From Melioribacteraceae bacterium (GTDB taxonomy: Bacteria > Bacteroidota > Ignavibacteria > Ignavibacteriales > Melioribacteraceae), in the NCBI GenBank assembly GCA_022181065.1, contig BQMY01000086.1, positions 1 through 64,000 of the forward strand: a stretch of 64,000 bases of DNA, given 5' to 3'. A model generated the notes under the pieces. The model saw only the letters and a list, made by a program, of their open reading frames with translations, was not told where the DNA came from and did not search any database. Numbering within the stretch: position 1 is the stretch's first letter; every line of letters starts with the position of its first letter. Shown here one piece after another: positions 26,853 to 37,389 of the stretch. Position numbers and translations under genes: made by a program.

Positions 26853-28160
26853 ATGCACAAAATTATTACCCTTTTGATATTATTATTTGTTATAACTTCC
26901 GGATTATCTGCGCAGGAAATAAAAAAGACCTATCACCGAAATGGAAACATCGCTACTGAAGGCTATTATGAGGATGGTGTAAAAAACGGCATCTACAAGG
27001 AATACTATGATGACGGCAGCATCTGGAAAGAATGGAGCTTTATTAACGGTAAGGAGCAAGGGCTTTCAACATGGTATTTCCCCGATGGTACAATTAGTAT
27101 GGAGTGGTGGTATGAAAATGGAGAACTTGAGGGAATTTCAAAATGGTATTATGAAACCGGCGCGCTCTGGGCAGAAATAAATTACCGGAATAATAAACGT
27201 GAAGGATTCACTAAAACTTATTACATAACAGGTGAACTCCAGGGCATATGGAATTATTCCGATGATAAACTCAACGATATCTCCAAGACATTTTATGTCA
27301 ACGGCGATCTGGAAGTTGAAAGACATTACATCGATAACAAGCTCGAAGGTATCAGCAGGGTATATAACGAATATGGAATTGTTTCACTCGAAGCTAATTA
27401 TGTGAACGATCAGTTAGACGGGATATCATATCTCTATTTTCCTGATGGATCAATAAAAGTTGTCGATACATATCAGGAAGGTCAGATTGTCAAGCGAGAG
27501 AGATACGATATTCAGGGTAACTTCGAGAAAGTTGAGGAATCATTCAATGAATATTATCCCGAAGGCACAAGAAAAGCTGAGCTTACTTTCAAAGAAGGAG
27601 TGCGGGATGGTTTCAACGCATTTTACTACCCCAACGGGTTTATTAAATCCAAATTGTTTTTTAACAGTTCCCGTCTTGATGGACCTGCATATTACTATCA
27701 CGACAACGGTTTAATGAAAGAATACACCGAGTATTCTTTTGGTCTTAAACATGGCGTTTCAAAAAAATACAACTATGACGGTAAACTGATCGAAGAACAA
27801 AATTATATCAATGGAGTTCTTTACGGCACTGCAAAAACATTTTACGATACAGGCGAACTTGAATCTGTTCTGAACTACGACAATGACCAACTCGACGGTG
27901 ACATTCTATATTACTATAAAAGTGGTGTGAAGAAGGCGGAAGAGTTTTATATCCTCGGTAAAAAAGAAGCCTCATATACCTGGTATTTTGAAAATGGGCA
28001 AAAGGCAGAGATCGGTTTTTATAAAAACGGGCTTAATGATGGGAAATTATATACTTTTTACGAAAATGGAGTGATGAAGCGGGAAGCCGAGTACAAAAAA
28101 GGTGAACTAATCAGAGAAGTGTTTTATGATACCCTCGGGTTTGAATTACAAAATAAATAG
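26853..28160 (+). CDS. Secreted MORN/YwqK-type repeat protein
   Basis: A 435-residue protein with signal peptide (1-20, ending GLSAQ) and about 16 consecutive ~23-residue repeats of the form YYxDGxxxxxxxYxNGxxxG (for example YYEDGVKNGIYKEYYDDGSI). This pattern is shared by MORN and 'toxin-antitoxin YwqK family antitoxin' annotations. Here it is exported and stands alone, so a toxin-antitoxin role is unlikely; the repeats form a beta-hairpin scaffold. One repeat near the middle (VKRERYDIQGNFEKVEESFN) is longer and may split two blocks. Function unknown. Confidence 0.85.
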   Translation: MHKIITLLILLFVITSGLSAQEIKKTYHRNGNIATEGYYEDGVKNGIYKEYYDDGSIWKEWSFINGKEQGLSTWYFPDGTISMEWWYENGELEGISKWYYETGALWAEINYRNNKREGFTKTYYITGELQGIWNYSDDKLNDISKTFYVNGDLEVERHYIDNKLEGISRVYNEYGIVSLEANYVNDQLDGISYLYFPDGSIKVVDTYQEGQIVKRERYDIQGNFEKVEESFNEYYPEGTRKAELTFKEGVRDGFNAFYYPNGFIKSKLFFNSSRLDGPAYYYHDNGLMKEYTEYSFGLKHGVSKKYNYDGKLIEEQNYINGVLYGTAKTFYDTGELESVLNYDNDQLDGDILYYYKSGVKKAEEFYILGKKEASYTWYFENGQKAEIGFYKNGLNDGKLYTFYENGVMKREAEYKKGELIREVFYDTLGFELQNK

Positions 28161-28192
28161 AAATCAGGGCAGCAATATGCCGCCCGAATCCT

Positions 28193-29134
28193 CTACATAA
28201 CAATCTTTATTTTCTTACCTTTTTTATCTATAACTACCGGGTTTAACGCCACCAACTCAAGACGATCAAACGCTAATTCCTTTTCGATAGTAAAACTGCC
28301 GCTTTTTTCTTCACCACTAAACATAATTATCTCAAGAGCAGAAGAAAGATACTCCCCGTTTTTATAAACCGGGATACCCGAACTTACCACGTAAACATCA
28401 TCTTCGTTTGCCAAAAGATCGAGATATACTTTGTTTCCGCTGTTCTTTTCAAGGAAGAGAGTCTGACCATTTGGCTCAACCAGTCTTACTTCCTTCTTAT
28501 CCATAGCCCAGAATCCCGCATCTGTAAAAACACCCTTGGAGAAAGCACCTTCAGAAATATTGGTGATTTTTCCTTCTTTATTAAGGAATACAATTTCTTT
28601 TAAAGGTTTTACACCCTGCCATGAGATTTTAGAGATTGCAGCCAGTTTCTGGTTTGATGAGTATGCGATTCCGTTTATCTGCTGAAACGGAGTATCAAAT
28701 CTCGAAACAATCTTACCATTCGAGCTAACAATAATATTTAGGTTTTGCTTTGATTGATGATCCGGCAGCACAAAATATGCTTCATTCTTATCGACCGCGT
28801 AAAAAAGCGGAATCTCATAATCGGCAGAAAATTCACCCAAATCAAAAAGTTTTAACAGTTCACCATTTGACGAATAAACCTCGATATCTTTTTCTAAAGC
28901 GTTTGTTAAAATAAGTCCGCCATTTGCAAAAATCTCAAAGCCGTAATGAGGAAGATCAAAATCAATTTGTTTGACCACCTCATACCTGGCGTCACCATTT
29001 TCAAAAACGGTATATACGAGAGTTCCCTGTTTTTGCTTCGAAGGTCGCTCGGAAAGCACTTTTTCAACAGAATAGTGAGCCTGTCCGAAAAGTGAAACTG
29101 AAAATAAAACTAATACAAAAATATATCGCATCAT
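28193..29134 (-). CDS. Secreted beta-propeller-like protein, unknown
   Basis: A 313-residue protein with signal peptide (MMRYIFVLVLFSVSLFGQA). Repeated short strands with turns such as NGGLILTNALEKDIEVYSSN and SNGKIVSRFDTPFQQINGIA suggest an NHL/6-bladed-propeller-like fold, but no family signature is certain. It ends 33 bases from the convergent MORN-type gene; a weak hairpin (GGGCaGC...GCcGCCC) lies between them without a U-tract. It starts five bases after the M23-like protein gene, so the two form an operon and may act together at the cell surface. Confidence 0.7.
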   Translation of the reverse strand: MMRYIFVLVLFSVSLFGQAHYSVEKVLSERPSKQKQGTLVYTVFENGDARYEVVKQIDFDLPHYGFEIFANGGLILTNALEKDIEVYSSNGELLKLFDLGEFSADYEIPLFYAVDKNEAYFVLPDHQSKQNLNIIVSSNGKIVSRFDTPFQQINGIAYSSNQKLAAISKISWQGVKPLKEIVFLNKEGKITNISEGAFSKGVFTDAGFWAMDKKEVRLVEPNGQTLFLEKNSGNKVYLDLLANEDDVYVVSSGIPVYKNGEYLSSALEIIMFSGEEKSGSFTIEKELAFDRLELVALNPVVIDKKGKKIKIVM

Positions 29135-29139
29135 AAAAC

Positions 29140-31482
29140 CTACTTTAATAAAATCATTTTGATTGATTTTGAAAATTTAGACGAATTTAATCTGAAAATA
29201 TAAACGCCAGCTGATAGTCTCGAAGCGTTCCAGTTAATACTGTAGTGCCCGGCTGTTTGTTCCTGACTTACGAGTGTTTCAACTTTTCTTCCCAGAACGT
29301 CATAAACTACACCTGTTACCGGACCACTTTCAGGTATTGTATAATTGATCTTTGTTGTTGGATTAAAAGGATTCGGATAGTTGTTTGACAAACTAAATTC
29401 CAGTGGAATTTGATTTAACTCTTCAAGATCGGTCGCCGGATTTCCAAAAAACTCCAGTACTTTCTGCATGAGGATTCGTCTCTGACTAAAAACGCCAATC
29501 GTTTCAAACGGAAAGGAGATATAAATCATGTTGGAAATCTCGGAACTGTTACCGAATGTTCCGGAATAAGCCACACCCGCTTTGCGGGTCACACCCGGTT
29601 CCCTCACCTGATTATACTCCATTATCGCTACCGCGCCATTTATCGGTTCTATATCATCCGGGTAATCTTCAGGATATATTGTACCGATGGCTGCTGATAC
29701 ACCTTCAAAACCGGTTCCAGCCATACCCGAAGCTAACGACATATTGCTGCTGCCGTCATTAATATAATCTGATTTGAGATAGTGGCGATAAAATAGTGTA
29801 TCGCTCGGTTCTGTACCCGAGTGAGCATTATCAAGATCCCAGCCTATCTCGGAACCACTTACAAACAGGTTTCCGCCATTTTCGAGATACTGCGAGGCTT
29901 CCAGCCTCTCGTTCGCTGAGAATGTCTGAAGCTCGGTAGATTCATCCCCGACAAACCAGACAACATAATCATACTCTTTCAAGTCAACTGAGTCCATCTC
30001 AACAGCCTCATTCGCGCAGGAAGAAATTACTATACTGTCATTTACAGTTACAGCGACAAAATAGTCGGTATTAAAATCATGTACCGGAAGTTTAAAGCTT
30101 GCAGAACCAAGATACCTGTCAAACCCGTCAACGATAAGCATTTTTGGATAAGTATTTTCACCACTATACGAGGAACGTGAATATACATCTGTTGGTTCGC
30201 TCTCATTACCGGCTGAATCGATAGCAGTTAAATAAAAGAAATATACATCATCATTTGCGGGAGTTTCTTCAAATTCCTCATTACCTTCAAGGCGATAAAA
30301 GTTCAAATCCGCTGTCAGAGTTGATTCATCCGCGGCAATAGCCCAATTATTCATTTGCGCGTCTTTGGCGTAATAAAGTCTGTACCCGAATAAATCTGTA
30401 TCAGAAGGAGGCATCCATGAAAACTCGACTCCCTTTGCTCCATTATAATTTTCGAGAGTAAGTAACGTTGGTCTTTCAGGTGGAAGAATATCGTTACGAG
30501 TAATAGTTACCGGAATATATCTGTTCACATAATTATTTCTTGTATCCTCTGCGAAGACTTCGAGGATATAATCTCCTTCATCAACAAGATCTGTATCAAA
30601 ATAGTTGTTATTAACAGTACCGGTCTGATTAATAAATCCCGCGCCATTTCCATTCGTGATATAATATACCGGGTCACTCAAGGTTGCGATACCCTGAACA
30701 AAAACATTATGTACATCGGAATTATCCGGTTTGATATCAAATTTATAGGTTATCCCCTGAGGGAATTGTTCGTACACGACCTGAGTTGTATCCGCGGAGT
30801 GGAGTCTCCAACCTACTATATAACTACCGTTATTTTCGTAAATTCCTCCGGAACCGTTGATCTCTTCCATTTTAATAATTATATCAATTCTCGAAGTAAG
30901 ATTGTGTGCCGGCAGTGTTCGGGTACTACCATCTATCCTGAATTCAAGCGTATTCAGATGTATTACCGGATTATAATTGTCATAAAACGGATAGACACCA
31001 CCTCCACCCGGACGAACGTTGTTAATTTCCACACCGTAATTATTTGGTCCGGGGATAAGTTCTCTTTCAATCAGGTGCACGTGCCCCATGCCGGGGTATA
31101 TTGTGCCTAAAACAGTAGAACCGGTTGATACGGGCATACCGACAAATAAAGATGGATTAGGCTGAATATGCAGATAAGTAATCCTTTTATATGCGCCGCC
31201 ATGCTGCGATAAAACACTCACATAATTGTTCGAACCGGATGTAGTGACAATGGAATAAACGGTTCCGTCAATGGAAGGATATACCGGATTATTGTCCGGT
31301 TCAGGCAGATCAATAGCATTATGAAAATGGTCAGAACTACCGGTATTCCTGAATTCGCTGAACGCTCCGCTTAAAGGTTGACTAACGTTAAAAGGAGGAA
31401 CAGGATAAGGATAACTGACAGTATCTGTTTGAGAGTATAAAAGGATATTTAGACTTAATAAAGCCAACAATAGTTTATTCAT
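29140..31482 (-). CDS. M23-like (LytM) peptidase domain protein with FN3 segment and C-terminal sorting domain
   Basis: A 780-residue exported multidomain protein. Signal peptide 1-18. Residues ~40-150 are a LytM/M23 domain with the metal-site motifs His54-x3-Asp58 and His134-x-His136 plus the TYLHIQPNPSLFVGMPVSTG strand. A fibronectin-III-like segment follows (about 345-430, PPERPTLLTLENYNGAKGVE). Then comes a ~200-residue region resembling class-I glutamine-amidotransferase-like folds (MLIVDGFDR; YVVWFVGDES; GGNLFVSGSEIGWDLDN). The end is a YPNPFNP sorting domain, finishing SIKMILLK. Cell-wall hydrolase activity is possible but unproven. Confidence 0.85.
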   Translation of the reverse strand: MNKLLLALLSLNILLYSQTDTVSYPYPVPPFNVSQPLSGAFSEFRNTGSSDHFHNAIDLPEPDNNPVYPSIDGTVYSIVTTSGSNNYVSVLSQHGGAYKRITYLHIQPNPSLFVGMPVSTGSTVLGTIYPGMGHVHLIERELIPGPNNYGVEINNVRPGGGGVYPFYDNYNPVIHLNTLEFRIDGSTRTLPAHNLTSRIDIIIKMEEINGSGGIYENNGSYIVGWRLHSADTTQVVYEQFPQGITYKFDIKPDNSDVHNVFVQGIATLSDPVYYITNGNGAGFINQTGTVNNNYFDTDLVDEGDYILEVFAEDTRNNYVNRYIPVTITRNDILPPERPTLLTLENYNGAKGVEFSWMPPSDTDLFGYRLYYAKDAQMNNWAIAADESTLTADLNFYRLEGNEEFEETPANDDVYFFYLTAIDSAGNESEPTDVYSRSSYSGENTYPKMLIVDGFDRYLGSASFKLPVHDFNTDYFVAVTVNDSIVISSCANEAVEMDSVDLKEYDYVVWFVGDESTELQTFSANERLEASQYLENGGNLFVSGSEIGWDLDNAHSGTEPSDTLFYRHYLKSDYINDGSSNMSLASGMAGTGFEGVSAAIGTIYPEDYPDDIEPINGAVAIMEYNQVREPGVTRKAGVAYSGTFGNSSEISNMIYISFPFETIGVFSQRRILMQKVLEFFGNPATDLEELNQIPLEFSLSNNYPNPFNPTTKINYTIPESGPVTGVVYDVLGRKVETLVSQEQTAGHYSINWNASRLSAGVYIFRLNSSKFSKSIKMILLK

Positions 31483-31530
31483 TATAACGGTCTGATTCTG
31501 AGGGAATACGCAAATTTAAATCTGAAAAGG

Positions 31531-34500
31531 TTAAATAGCAAATTTTACCGTAATTTTGGTACCTTTTCCTTTTTCGCTAACAATATCGAGCTCGGCATTG
31601 TTCAATTTGGCGTATTCTTTAACAAGAGCCATTCCCAATCCGTTACCCTCATATTTCCTTGTATATCCTGTTTCTTCCTGACTGAAGGGACGGAAAATAT
31701 CCTTAATAAACTCTTTTGACATACCAATTCCTGTGTCTTCAACATCTACACACAGAAGTGTTCCCGATTCATAAATTCTAATTGTAACGCTTCCGTCATC
31801 AGTATATTTAATCGCGTTATCAACCAGATTATTAAAAATTTGATAAATGGTGTACTTATCACCAAGTACATCATCACGATCACTCTTGATCTCAAAATTC
31901 AGTTCAACATCCTTTGTGGAGGCAATATAGCGCATCTCTTTGATCAAATTTTCAAATATATCGGCGACAAGATTAAATCTATCAATTCGAGGCGTGTAAG
32001 TTTGTGTTTGGATCTGCGACATATTCAGTATAAGATCGATTGTGCGGATTAATCTCAATCCACCTTTTTCTATTACCTGGAAACCATATTGAATGTCGTT
32101 TGTGATGTGGTCACCTACTTCTTCCTTTATCAGGGAAGCAAAACTCAATATCGAATTTATCGGGGTTCTTATCTCGTGAGATACCTGCGCGAGAAATTCT
32201 GATTTCAGCCTGTCAGATTTTTCAGCTTCTTCCTTAGCGTCAATTAACGCGGTACGTGTTTCTTCCCTTTCAGTTACATCGTAGCTTACACCAATAATAC
32301 CAACCGCTTTACCGGAAGCATCAGTAAGAGTTGAATAGTGAGTTTCGTAAGTTTTATCATCCATCTTTCTAACCGCTGTGAACCATTCACCACGGTATGC
32401 TCTGTTAATATCGTTAATGATATCTTTATACTCACTATAAACATCAAAAACTGATTTACCCATAAGATTAGATGTTCCGGCCATCTCACCAACAAGCGCG
32501 CCACCCCTGTGAATAGTAATAACACCCTTTACATCCGCCACAAATAAAACTACAGGGAGATTATCGAGAACCGAATTCAATAATTTCTCATTTTTCTTAA
32601 TCTCTTCAAGGGCAAATTTTTCGAACGAAATATCAGACTCGAGTGAAACATACGATTTCACACTACCCTGCTTATCATGAATAGGGGATAAAATAACGGA
32701 AGCCCAGTAGGTGGCTCCATTTTTCCTGCGATTTTTTATCTCACCCATCCAGGGTTCACCGAGCTGCAGAAAATGCTTGATTTTTTCCTTCTCCCCGGTA
32801 TTGTAAATTCTCAGTATATCAATAGATTTACCCCTTATTTCAGAGAAAGTATATCCTGTAGAAGAAGAAAATATCGGGTTTACATACGTAATATTAAAAT
32901 CATTGTCGGTAAGTATAATACACACCGGACTTTGATCAACAACAGTTGACATCACTCTGAGTTGTTCTTCACTTTTTTTCTTTTCCGTTACGTTTTTGAC
33001 CGTTCCCATAACAGCAAGACGCTCTTCAAACTTGAAAAGCCCAACATGAATATTTACATAAACAACTTCGCCCGTTTTGGAAACAAGCGAAATTTCGTAA
33101 TGATCCTGTGTGGTTTTTCCGGCAATTCTGTTAAAATAATTTTCAGCGACAAACTTTTTATCATCATCTTGCACAAAATCAACAAACTTCCGATTGATAA
33201 GCTCTTTTTTAGGGTATCCAACCATATCAGCAAGTGACTGATTAACAAAAGTTAACCTGCCATCCTGAATAAGAAAAATACCATCCTGAATATTCCCCAA
33301 CAAGGAGCGGTATTTTTCTTCCGAATCCCTAATGGCGTTTTCTGCTCTTTTACGTTCGGTGATATTATTGACTATCAGAAAATACAATTGTCCTTTACCA
33401 TAAGGCAAAGTGCTGTATATAACCTCTACGTCCCGTTTTTCTCCCCCGGCTTTATAATGCACCGACTCATAGTTTCCTGAATTAGCGGGAAATCGAACCC
33501 CGGGATCATAGCTTTCGCTCTCATTTTGTAATTCGAGATCTTTTAACGTAAGAGATTGAAGTTTTTTTTCAGGGTAGTCATAAAATAAACTCGCTGCCAG
33601 GTTCACTTCCACAATACGTAATGAGTATGGCTCAATGATCATCATTACATTTTTATTGTTTTTGAAGATTACCTGCTCACGAATCTCGGAGTATTCAATA
33701 ACCGCTTTCCCACGGTCAACTTCTTCTTCCAGTTTCCCTGTATAGAGGTTTTTTCGATGATATAAAACGATAAGGGCAATTCCGCAAAATACCGCAAAGA
33801 GGAGAAGCAGTTTAAATTCAACAGTATCCCAGAGCGGATTTTCTATCACAATTGTGGAAGAACTGGTTGACGCGACAAGATCATTATAACCAATATACAT
33901 CCTTATATTTATCTTATATTCGCCGGCGGAAAGATCAAAAAACGGGGCATAAGGTACTGTTTCCTCTTGATAAACACTATACCATTTATCATCAAAACCT
34001 TCCATATTTACAGCGTATGATATTTCATCTTCATGCACATACGATATATTTTTAAGATGTACGAAAAAGCCGTCTTCTTCCGCCTGAAGAATTATCCCGG
34101 GTTCATATGGGATAGTTCTAAGGTTTGTTTCTATTCTGTCAATTACAAGACGTGGAATCGCGGAATTTATTGAATCAAGCTTCTGATCCATAATAGATAA
34201 TCCTTGCGATGTGCCTATCCAGATACTTCCATCCAAGCCGCTGTAGAATGCGTCCCGATTTGTTTCCATTCCAGGGATACCGTCATCAACACAATAATTT
34301 ACAACTCTTACATTATCCCACTTGTATGCGCCCTTGTCAGTTCCGAACCAGAAATTGTAGTTATTATCCTTGCCAATAAAATATATTGGTCTGTCGAAAC
34401 TGAAATCACCAAGCCATTTTCTTTTTAGAGTGTCCCCGGAAACAGTATATAAGTCGGATGATGATCCAACCAGCATTTCATCCGAACTTTCATAAAATGA

Positions 34501-36024
34501 ATATATATTCTTTGTTGAAATATCTGATGGAGAAAAATAGTTTTTATATTTTTTCTCTTTTGTATCATAAATTAGAACTCCATGATACATCGACGCAATA
34601 ACAGGAAAACCTGATGTGGATTTAAAGAGTTTTCTAAAATAGAGTGTTTCAGAAGTGTCATTTATAGTTTCGATCTCTTTATATTCATCTTTCGTCTTCA
34701 ACCAAAGCTTTTCTTTCTGAAGAAAAAACAATGAGTCTTTTCCACCCGACAGAACAGAATAGGCGGCATCTTCATTTCCCGGGAGTTTAATCTGCTGAAT
34801 TCGGTTTTTTCTATCTATATAACCAAATCCCATTTTTTCCGCGGCAAACCAGACATTATCATTAGAATCAGTCTCGAGATCTAAAATCCTGTAGTACACA
34901 TTGTCAGGATTGGGTAATGAACCAATAGTTTTTTGAACTGAATTATTTTTGATAACGTGAAAAGTCGTGGGATTAGAGATTATAACACTACCATCTGATC
35001 TTGAAGAAATGGCTGTTACTTCTTCCGCAACAAACGAATTGCTCGTTCGGAGATTAAGAATGGAAAAAGCGTTAAAGCGGGAAACACCTCTTAAATTTGA
35101 TATCCAAATATTATTTTCATTGTCAGGAAATACAGAAGTAGCACCATCAGCTATTGCTCCGAACTCGGGTGTAATTTCCTTGCGGATATTTCTGCGAGTA
35201 TCATGAAAATAAACTTTGTTGGAGTATCCATATATATATATACCGTAGAAATCAGGCAGAAATACACTCCTCGATCTCGATTCAAAGTAGTTTTGAGACT
35301 CAACATCAAGAATCTTGATAAATTCGTTGTTTTCTTTTTTGAAAATACCAGTTTCAGCTAGTACAAAAAGCTCAGCATTCTGATTTTTTCTTACAGAGTA
35401 AATCTCGGTACCCGAAAACTGCATTATTTCTTTAATTTCACCACTGACACTTAAAGAAAACAGTCCGGATTGTGTCGCTACAAAAAACCCTTCATTAGCG
35501 GCTTCCAGCGCTAGAACACGAATGTTATGCACCCGTGACGGTATATTAATAGTACTCCAGGATTCACCGTTAAAAAATAAAAGACCTGCATTTGACCCGG
35601 CAACCGCAAGGTAATCAATACTATCTTTAGTGATGATATCAAAATCGAAGAAAAATGGATCTTTACCAAAATATTCAGGATAGGAATGTTTCATACAAAC
35701 TGTATCAGAATCAAGTTTGAATATTTTCAGATATTCGGTATCAAGTAACCCCCATATGTTTCCATAGCTGTCCTTACGCAGACGAATGGTCGAATTTGCT
35801 GAACCCGGGTTATCTGAAATTTCGCTCCACTCGTAAGAATCGTAAATACCAAGCCCGTTACGTGTAGCGAATACCATTTTAGCATCGTTTCTCTGCTGGA
35901 TATCGAACACCCTGGAGGAGGGTAATCCTTCACGTTCAGTGAACTTTCTGGAATGAAAATATTGTGCGGTAGAATTGGTAAATAAAACTGCCACGATGCA
36001 AAATATAGAGGCTAATCTATACAA
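31531..36024 (-). CDS. Giant propeller-type sensor histidine kinase with multiple PAS domains
   Basis: A 1497-residue membrane sensor. Signal (1-20), a periplasmic two-domain 'reg_prop' propeller built from repeats like NIWISNLRGVSRFN and SIWIGTSQGLSIMD, a Y_Y_Y domain (about 625-720), one transmembrane helix (about 735-757), four PAS/PAC units, then HisKA with phospho-acceptor His1283 (QVSHEIRTPINS) and HATPase_c (N box NLVDNAIKYTDDG, G box DTGIGMS, GNGLGMALV). Unlike many hybrid kinases of this class it has no receiver or AraC output, so a separate response regulator is needed and none is in the window. The start is a TTG. Confidence 0.93.
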   Translation of the reverse strand: MYRLASIFCIVAVLFTNSTAQYFHSRKFTEREGLPSSRVFDIQQRNDAKMVFATRNGLGIYDSYEWSEISDNPGSANSTIRLRKDSYGNIWGLLDTEYLKIFKLDSDTVCMKHSYPEYFGKDPFFFDFDIITKDSIDYLAVAGSNAGLLFFNGESWSTINIPSRVHNIRVLALEAANEGFFVATQSGLFSLSVSGEIKEIMQFSGTEIYSVRKNQNAELFVLAETGIFKKENNEFIKILDVESQNYFESRSRSVFLPDFYGIYIYGYSNKVYFHDTRRNIRKEITPEFGAIADGATSVFPDNENNIWISNLRGVSRFNAFSILNLRTSNSFVAEEVTAISSRSDGSVIISNPTTFHVIKNNSVQKTIGSLPNPDNVYYRILDLETDSNDNVWFAAEKMGFGYIDRKNRIQQIKLPGNEDAAYSVLSGGKDSLFFLQKEKLWLKTKDEYKEIETINDTSETLYFRKLFKSTSGFPVIASMYHGVLIYDTKEKKYKNYFSPSDISTKNIYSFYESSDEMLVGSSSDLYTVSGDTLKRKWLGDFSFDRPIYFIGKDNNYNFWFGTDKGAYKWDNVRVVNYCVDDGIPGMETNRDAFYSGLDGSIWIGTSQGLSIMDQKLDSINSAIPRLVIDRIETNLRTIPYEPGIILQAEEDGFFVHLKNISYVHEDEISYAVNMEGFDDKWYSVYQEETVPYAPFFDLSAGEYKINIRMYIGYNDLVASTSSSTIVIENPLWDTVEFKLLLLFAVFCGIALIVLYHRKNLYTGKLEEEVDRGKAVIEYSEIREQVIFKNNKNVMMIIEPYSLRIVEVNLAASLFYDYPEKKLQSLTLKDLELQNESESYDPGVRFPANSGNYESVHYKAGGEKRDVEVIYSTLPYGKGQLYFLIVNNITERKRAENAIRDSEEKYRSLLGNIQDGIFLIQDGRLTFVNQSLADMVGYPKKELINRKFVDFVQDDDKKFVAENYFNRIAGKTTQDHYEISLVSKTGEVVYVNIHVGLFKFEERLAVMGTVKNVTEKKKSEEQLRVMSTVVDQSPVCIILTDNDFNITYVNPIFSSSTGYTFSEIRGKSIDILRIYNTGEKEKIKHFLQLGEPWMGEIKNRRKNGATYWASVILSPIHDKQGSVKSYVSLESDISFEKFALEEIKKNEKLLNSVLDNLPVVLFVADVKGVITIHRGGALVGEMAGTSNLMGKSVFDVYSEYKDIINDINRAYRGEWFTAVRKMDDKTYETHYSTLTDASGKAVGIIGVSYDVTEREETRTALIDAKEEAEKSDRLKSEFLAQVSHEIRTPINSILSFASLIKEEVGDHITNDIQYGFQVIEKGGLRLIRTIDLILNMSQIQTQTYTPRIDRFNLVADIFENLIKEMRYIASTKDVELNFEIKSDRDDVLGDKYTIYQIFNNLVDNAIKYTDDGSVTIRIYESGTLLCVDVEDTGIGMSKEFIKDIFRPFSQEETGYTRKYEGNGLGMALVKEYAKLNNAELDIVSEKGKGTKITVKFAI

Positions 36025-36072
36025 TCTGTACGATTCCGAATGATTATTGATACGTTTCTTGAAAAATCTGAC

Positions 36073-36510
36073 TTACTTTTTACTCACAAAAGTTATTCGT
36101 GGTATTATATTATCGTTAATATTGTTCCTTAGTGTAATATACGCAACAAAAAAATAAATTGCGGTCAATATCAGTCCGAAAATGAAGGAGAAAAGTTCTG
36201 GAGAAGCAGAATTGGCGAAGAGATAATATCCAAATAAAATCCCGCCCACAAGTAAAAAGAGTGGAATTCCATAAACAATGAGAGAATATTTTAAAATCGA
36301 ACCACCGCCGACCGATATCCGCACCTGGTCACCGGGTTGAACACCAATAGGATCTGATACACGAAGAATTTTGGTATTATCTGCTTTTGGTTTGCAGAAT
36401 ATTTTCGCTGAACACTCTTCGCAATTATCTGTACGAAGGAGCGCAACATCCGCTTTACCGTCAACCGATTCTATTACTATACCATCTTCATTAAATTCTT
36501 CGTGTATCAT
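36073..36510 (-). CDS. rseC: RseC-family protein of the Rnf cluster
   Basis: A 145-residue membrane protein with the RseC/SoxR-reducing-system pattern: N-terminal small domain with Cys cluster CEECSAKIFCKP, GDQVRISV, then two transmembrane segments (about 73-95 and 105-127). RseC-like genes are found with rnf genes in many bacteria, where they help in SoxR reduction or complex function. It begins 15 bases after rnfB ends and is the last gene of the rnf operon before the kinase. There is no terminator between it and the kinase gene 48 bases further on. Confidence 0.88.
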   Translation of the reverse strand: MIHEEFNEDGIVIESVDGKADVALLRTDNCEECSAKIFCKPKADNTKILRVSDPIGVQPGDQVRISVGGGSILKYSLIVYGIPLFLLVGGILFGYYLFANSASPELFSFIFGLILTAIYFFVAYITLRNNINDNIIPRITFVSKK

Positions 36511-36525
36511 TTTGCTACCTGAATC

Positions 36526-37353
36526 CTAGTTTAAGTTTATATCCTGATCAGGTTTACTGTCAGTTCGTTGAATAGCGCCTGTACGGCATTTATCGAAAGG
36601 TATCTTGTCGGGATCAATAACATCATATTGTATGATTCCAAGATTGTTATCCATCACAACTCCGCCATCCGATTTTCTCGCGCATATACCACAGCCAATA
36701 CAAGCTACCTTACAAACATCCTTGGAAGTTTTAGGGTCATCGTGGTTTTTGCAGTAAACAAATACATTATGGCTTTCAGGATGCATTTCGATGATATCTT
36801 TCGGGCAAGCCTGGGCACACATACCGCAACCGGTACAAAGTTCTTCTATTACTTCCGGAAGACCGTCTTCATTCATGAACATGGCGTTAAACGGGCATGC
36901 TTCAACACAATCGCCACCGCCAAGGCATCCGTAATAACACATTTTCTCGCCACCGGATACCAGATCCATGGCAGAACAGCTTAACGGACCGTAATAGTCG
37001 GCCATTTTCTTAACGGCTTCAGCGTTGCCCCCACGACATAATACTATTGGAAGTAATTTTTCGCTAGCACCGGCGTCAACACCCATGATAGTTGCTACTG
37101 CCTGAGCAGTTTCTTCTCCACCAACCGGGCAGCCGTTAACTTTGGCTTTTCCTTCTACCACGTTCACAGCAAAATCGTAACAGCCCGCTTTACCGCAAGC
37201 GCCGCAGTTTGCGCCGGGAAGAGCTTCATTTACTTTACCGATAAGCGGATTTTCTTCCACTCTCAATTTTCTATCTGCGAGGGCAAGTCCGCCGGCAAAA
37301 AGAAAACCAAGTCCGCCCATAGTTGATATCGCTATTATAAATCCTAAGTCCAT
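36526..37353 (-). CDS. rnfB: Rnf electron transport complex subunit B (iron-sulfur protein)
   Basis: A 275-residue membrane-anchored ferredoxin-like subunit. Order: N-terminal transmembrane helix (1-26); the NCGACGKAGCYDF...NGCP 4Fe-4S site (Cys50/53/58/75) that defines RnfB; a further Cys-rich region with CYYGCLGGGDCVEACP (139-153); the 4Fe-4S motif CTGCGMCAQACP (173-183); and CKVACIGCGICARK (214-224). It passes electrons from ferredoxin into the complex. GGAGG precedes the start. The gene lies 36 bases after rnfA. Confidence 0.95.
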   Translation of the reverse strand: MDLGFIIAISTMGGLGFLFAGGLALADRKLRVEENPLIGKVNEALPGANCGACGKAGCYDFAVNVVEGKAKVNGCPVGGEETAQAVATIMGVDAGASEKLLPIVLCRGGNAEAVKKMADYYGPLSCSAMDLVSGGEKMCYYGCLGGGDCVEACPFNAMFMNEDGLPEVIEELCTGCGMCAQACPKDIIEMHPESHNVFVYCKNHDDPKTSKDVCKVACIGCGICARKSDGGVVMDNNLGIIQYDVIDPDKIPFDKCRTGAIQRTDSKPDQDINLN

Positions 37354-37389
37354 GTTTAATCCTCCATCTATATTTAATTTACCGGCTTA

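Noticed and set aside
26853-28160. Antitoxin of a toxin-antitoxin pair (YwqK-type annotation)
   Set aside because: The protein has a signal peptide and there is no toxin-like neighbour; the name arises from repeat similarity only.
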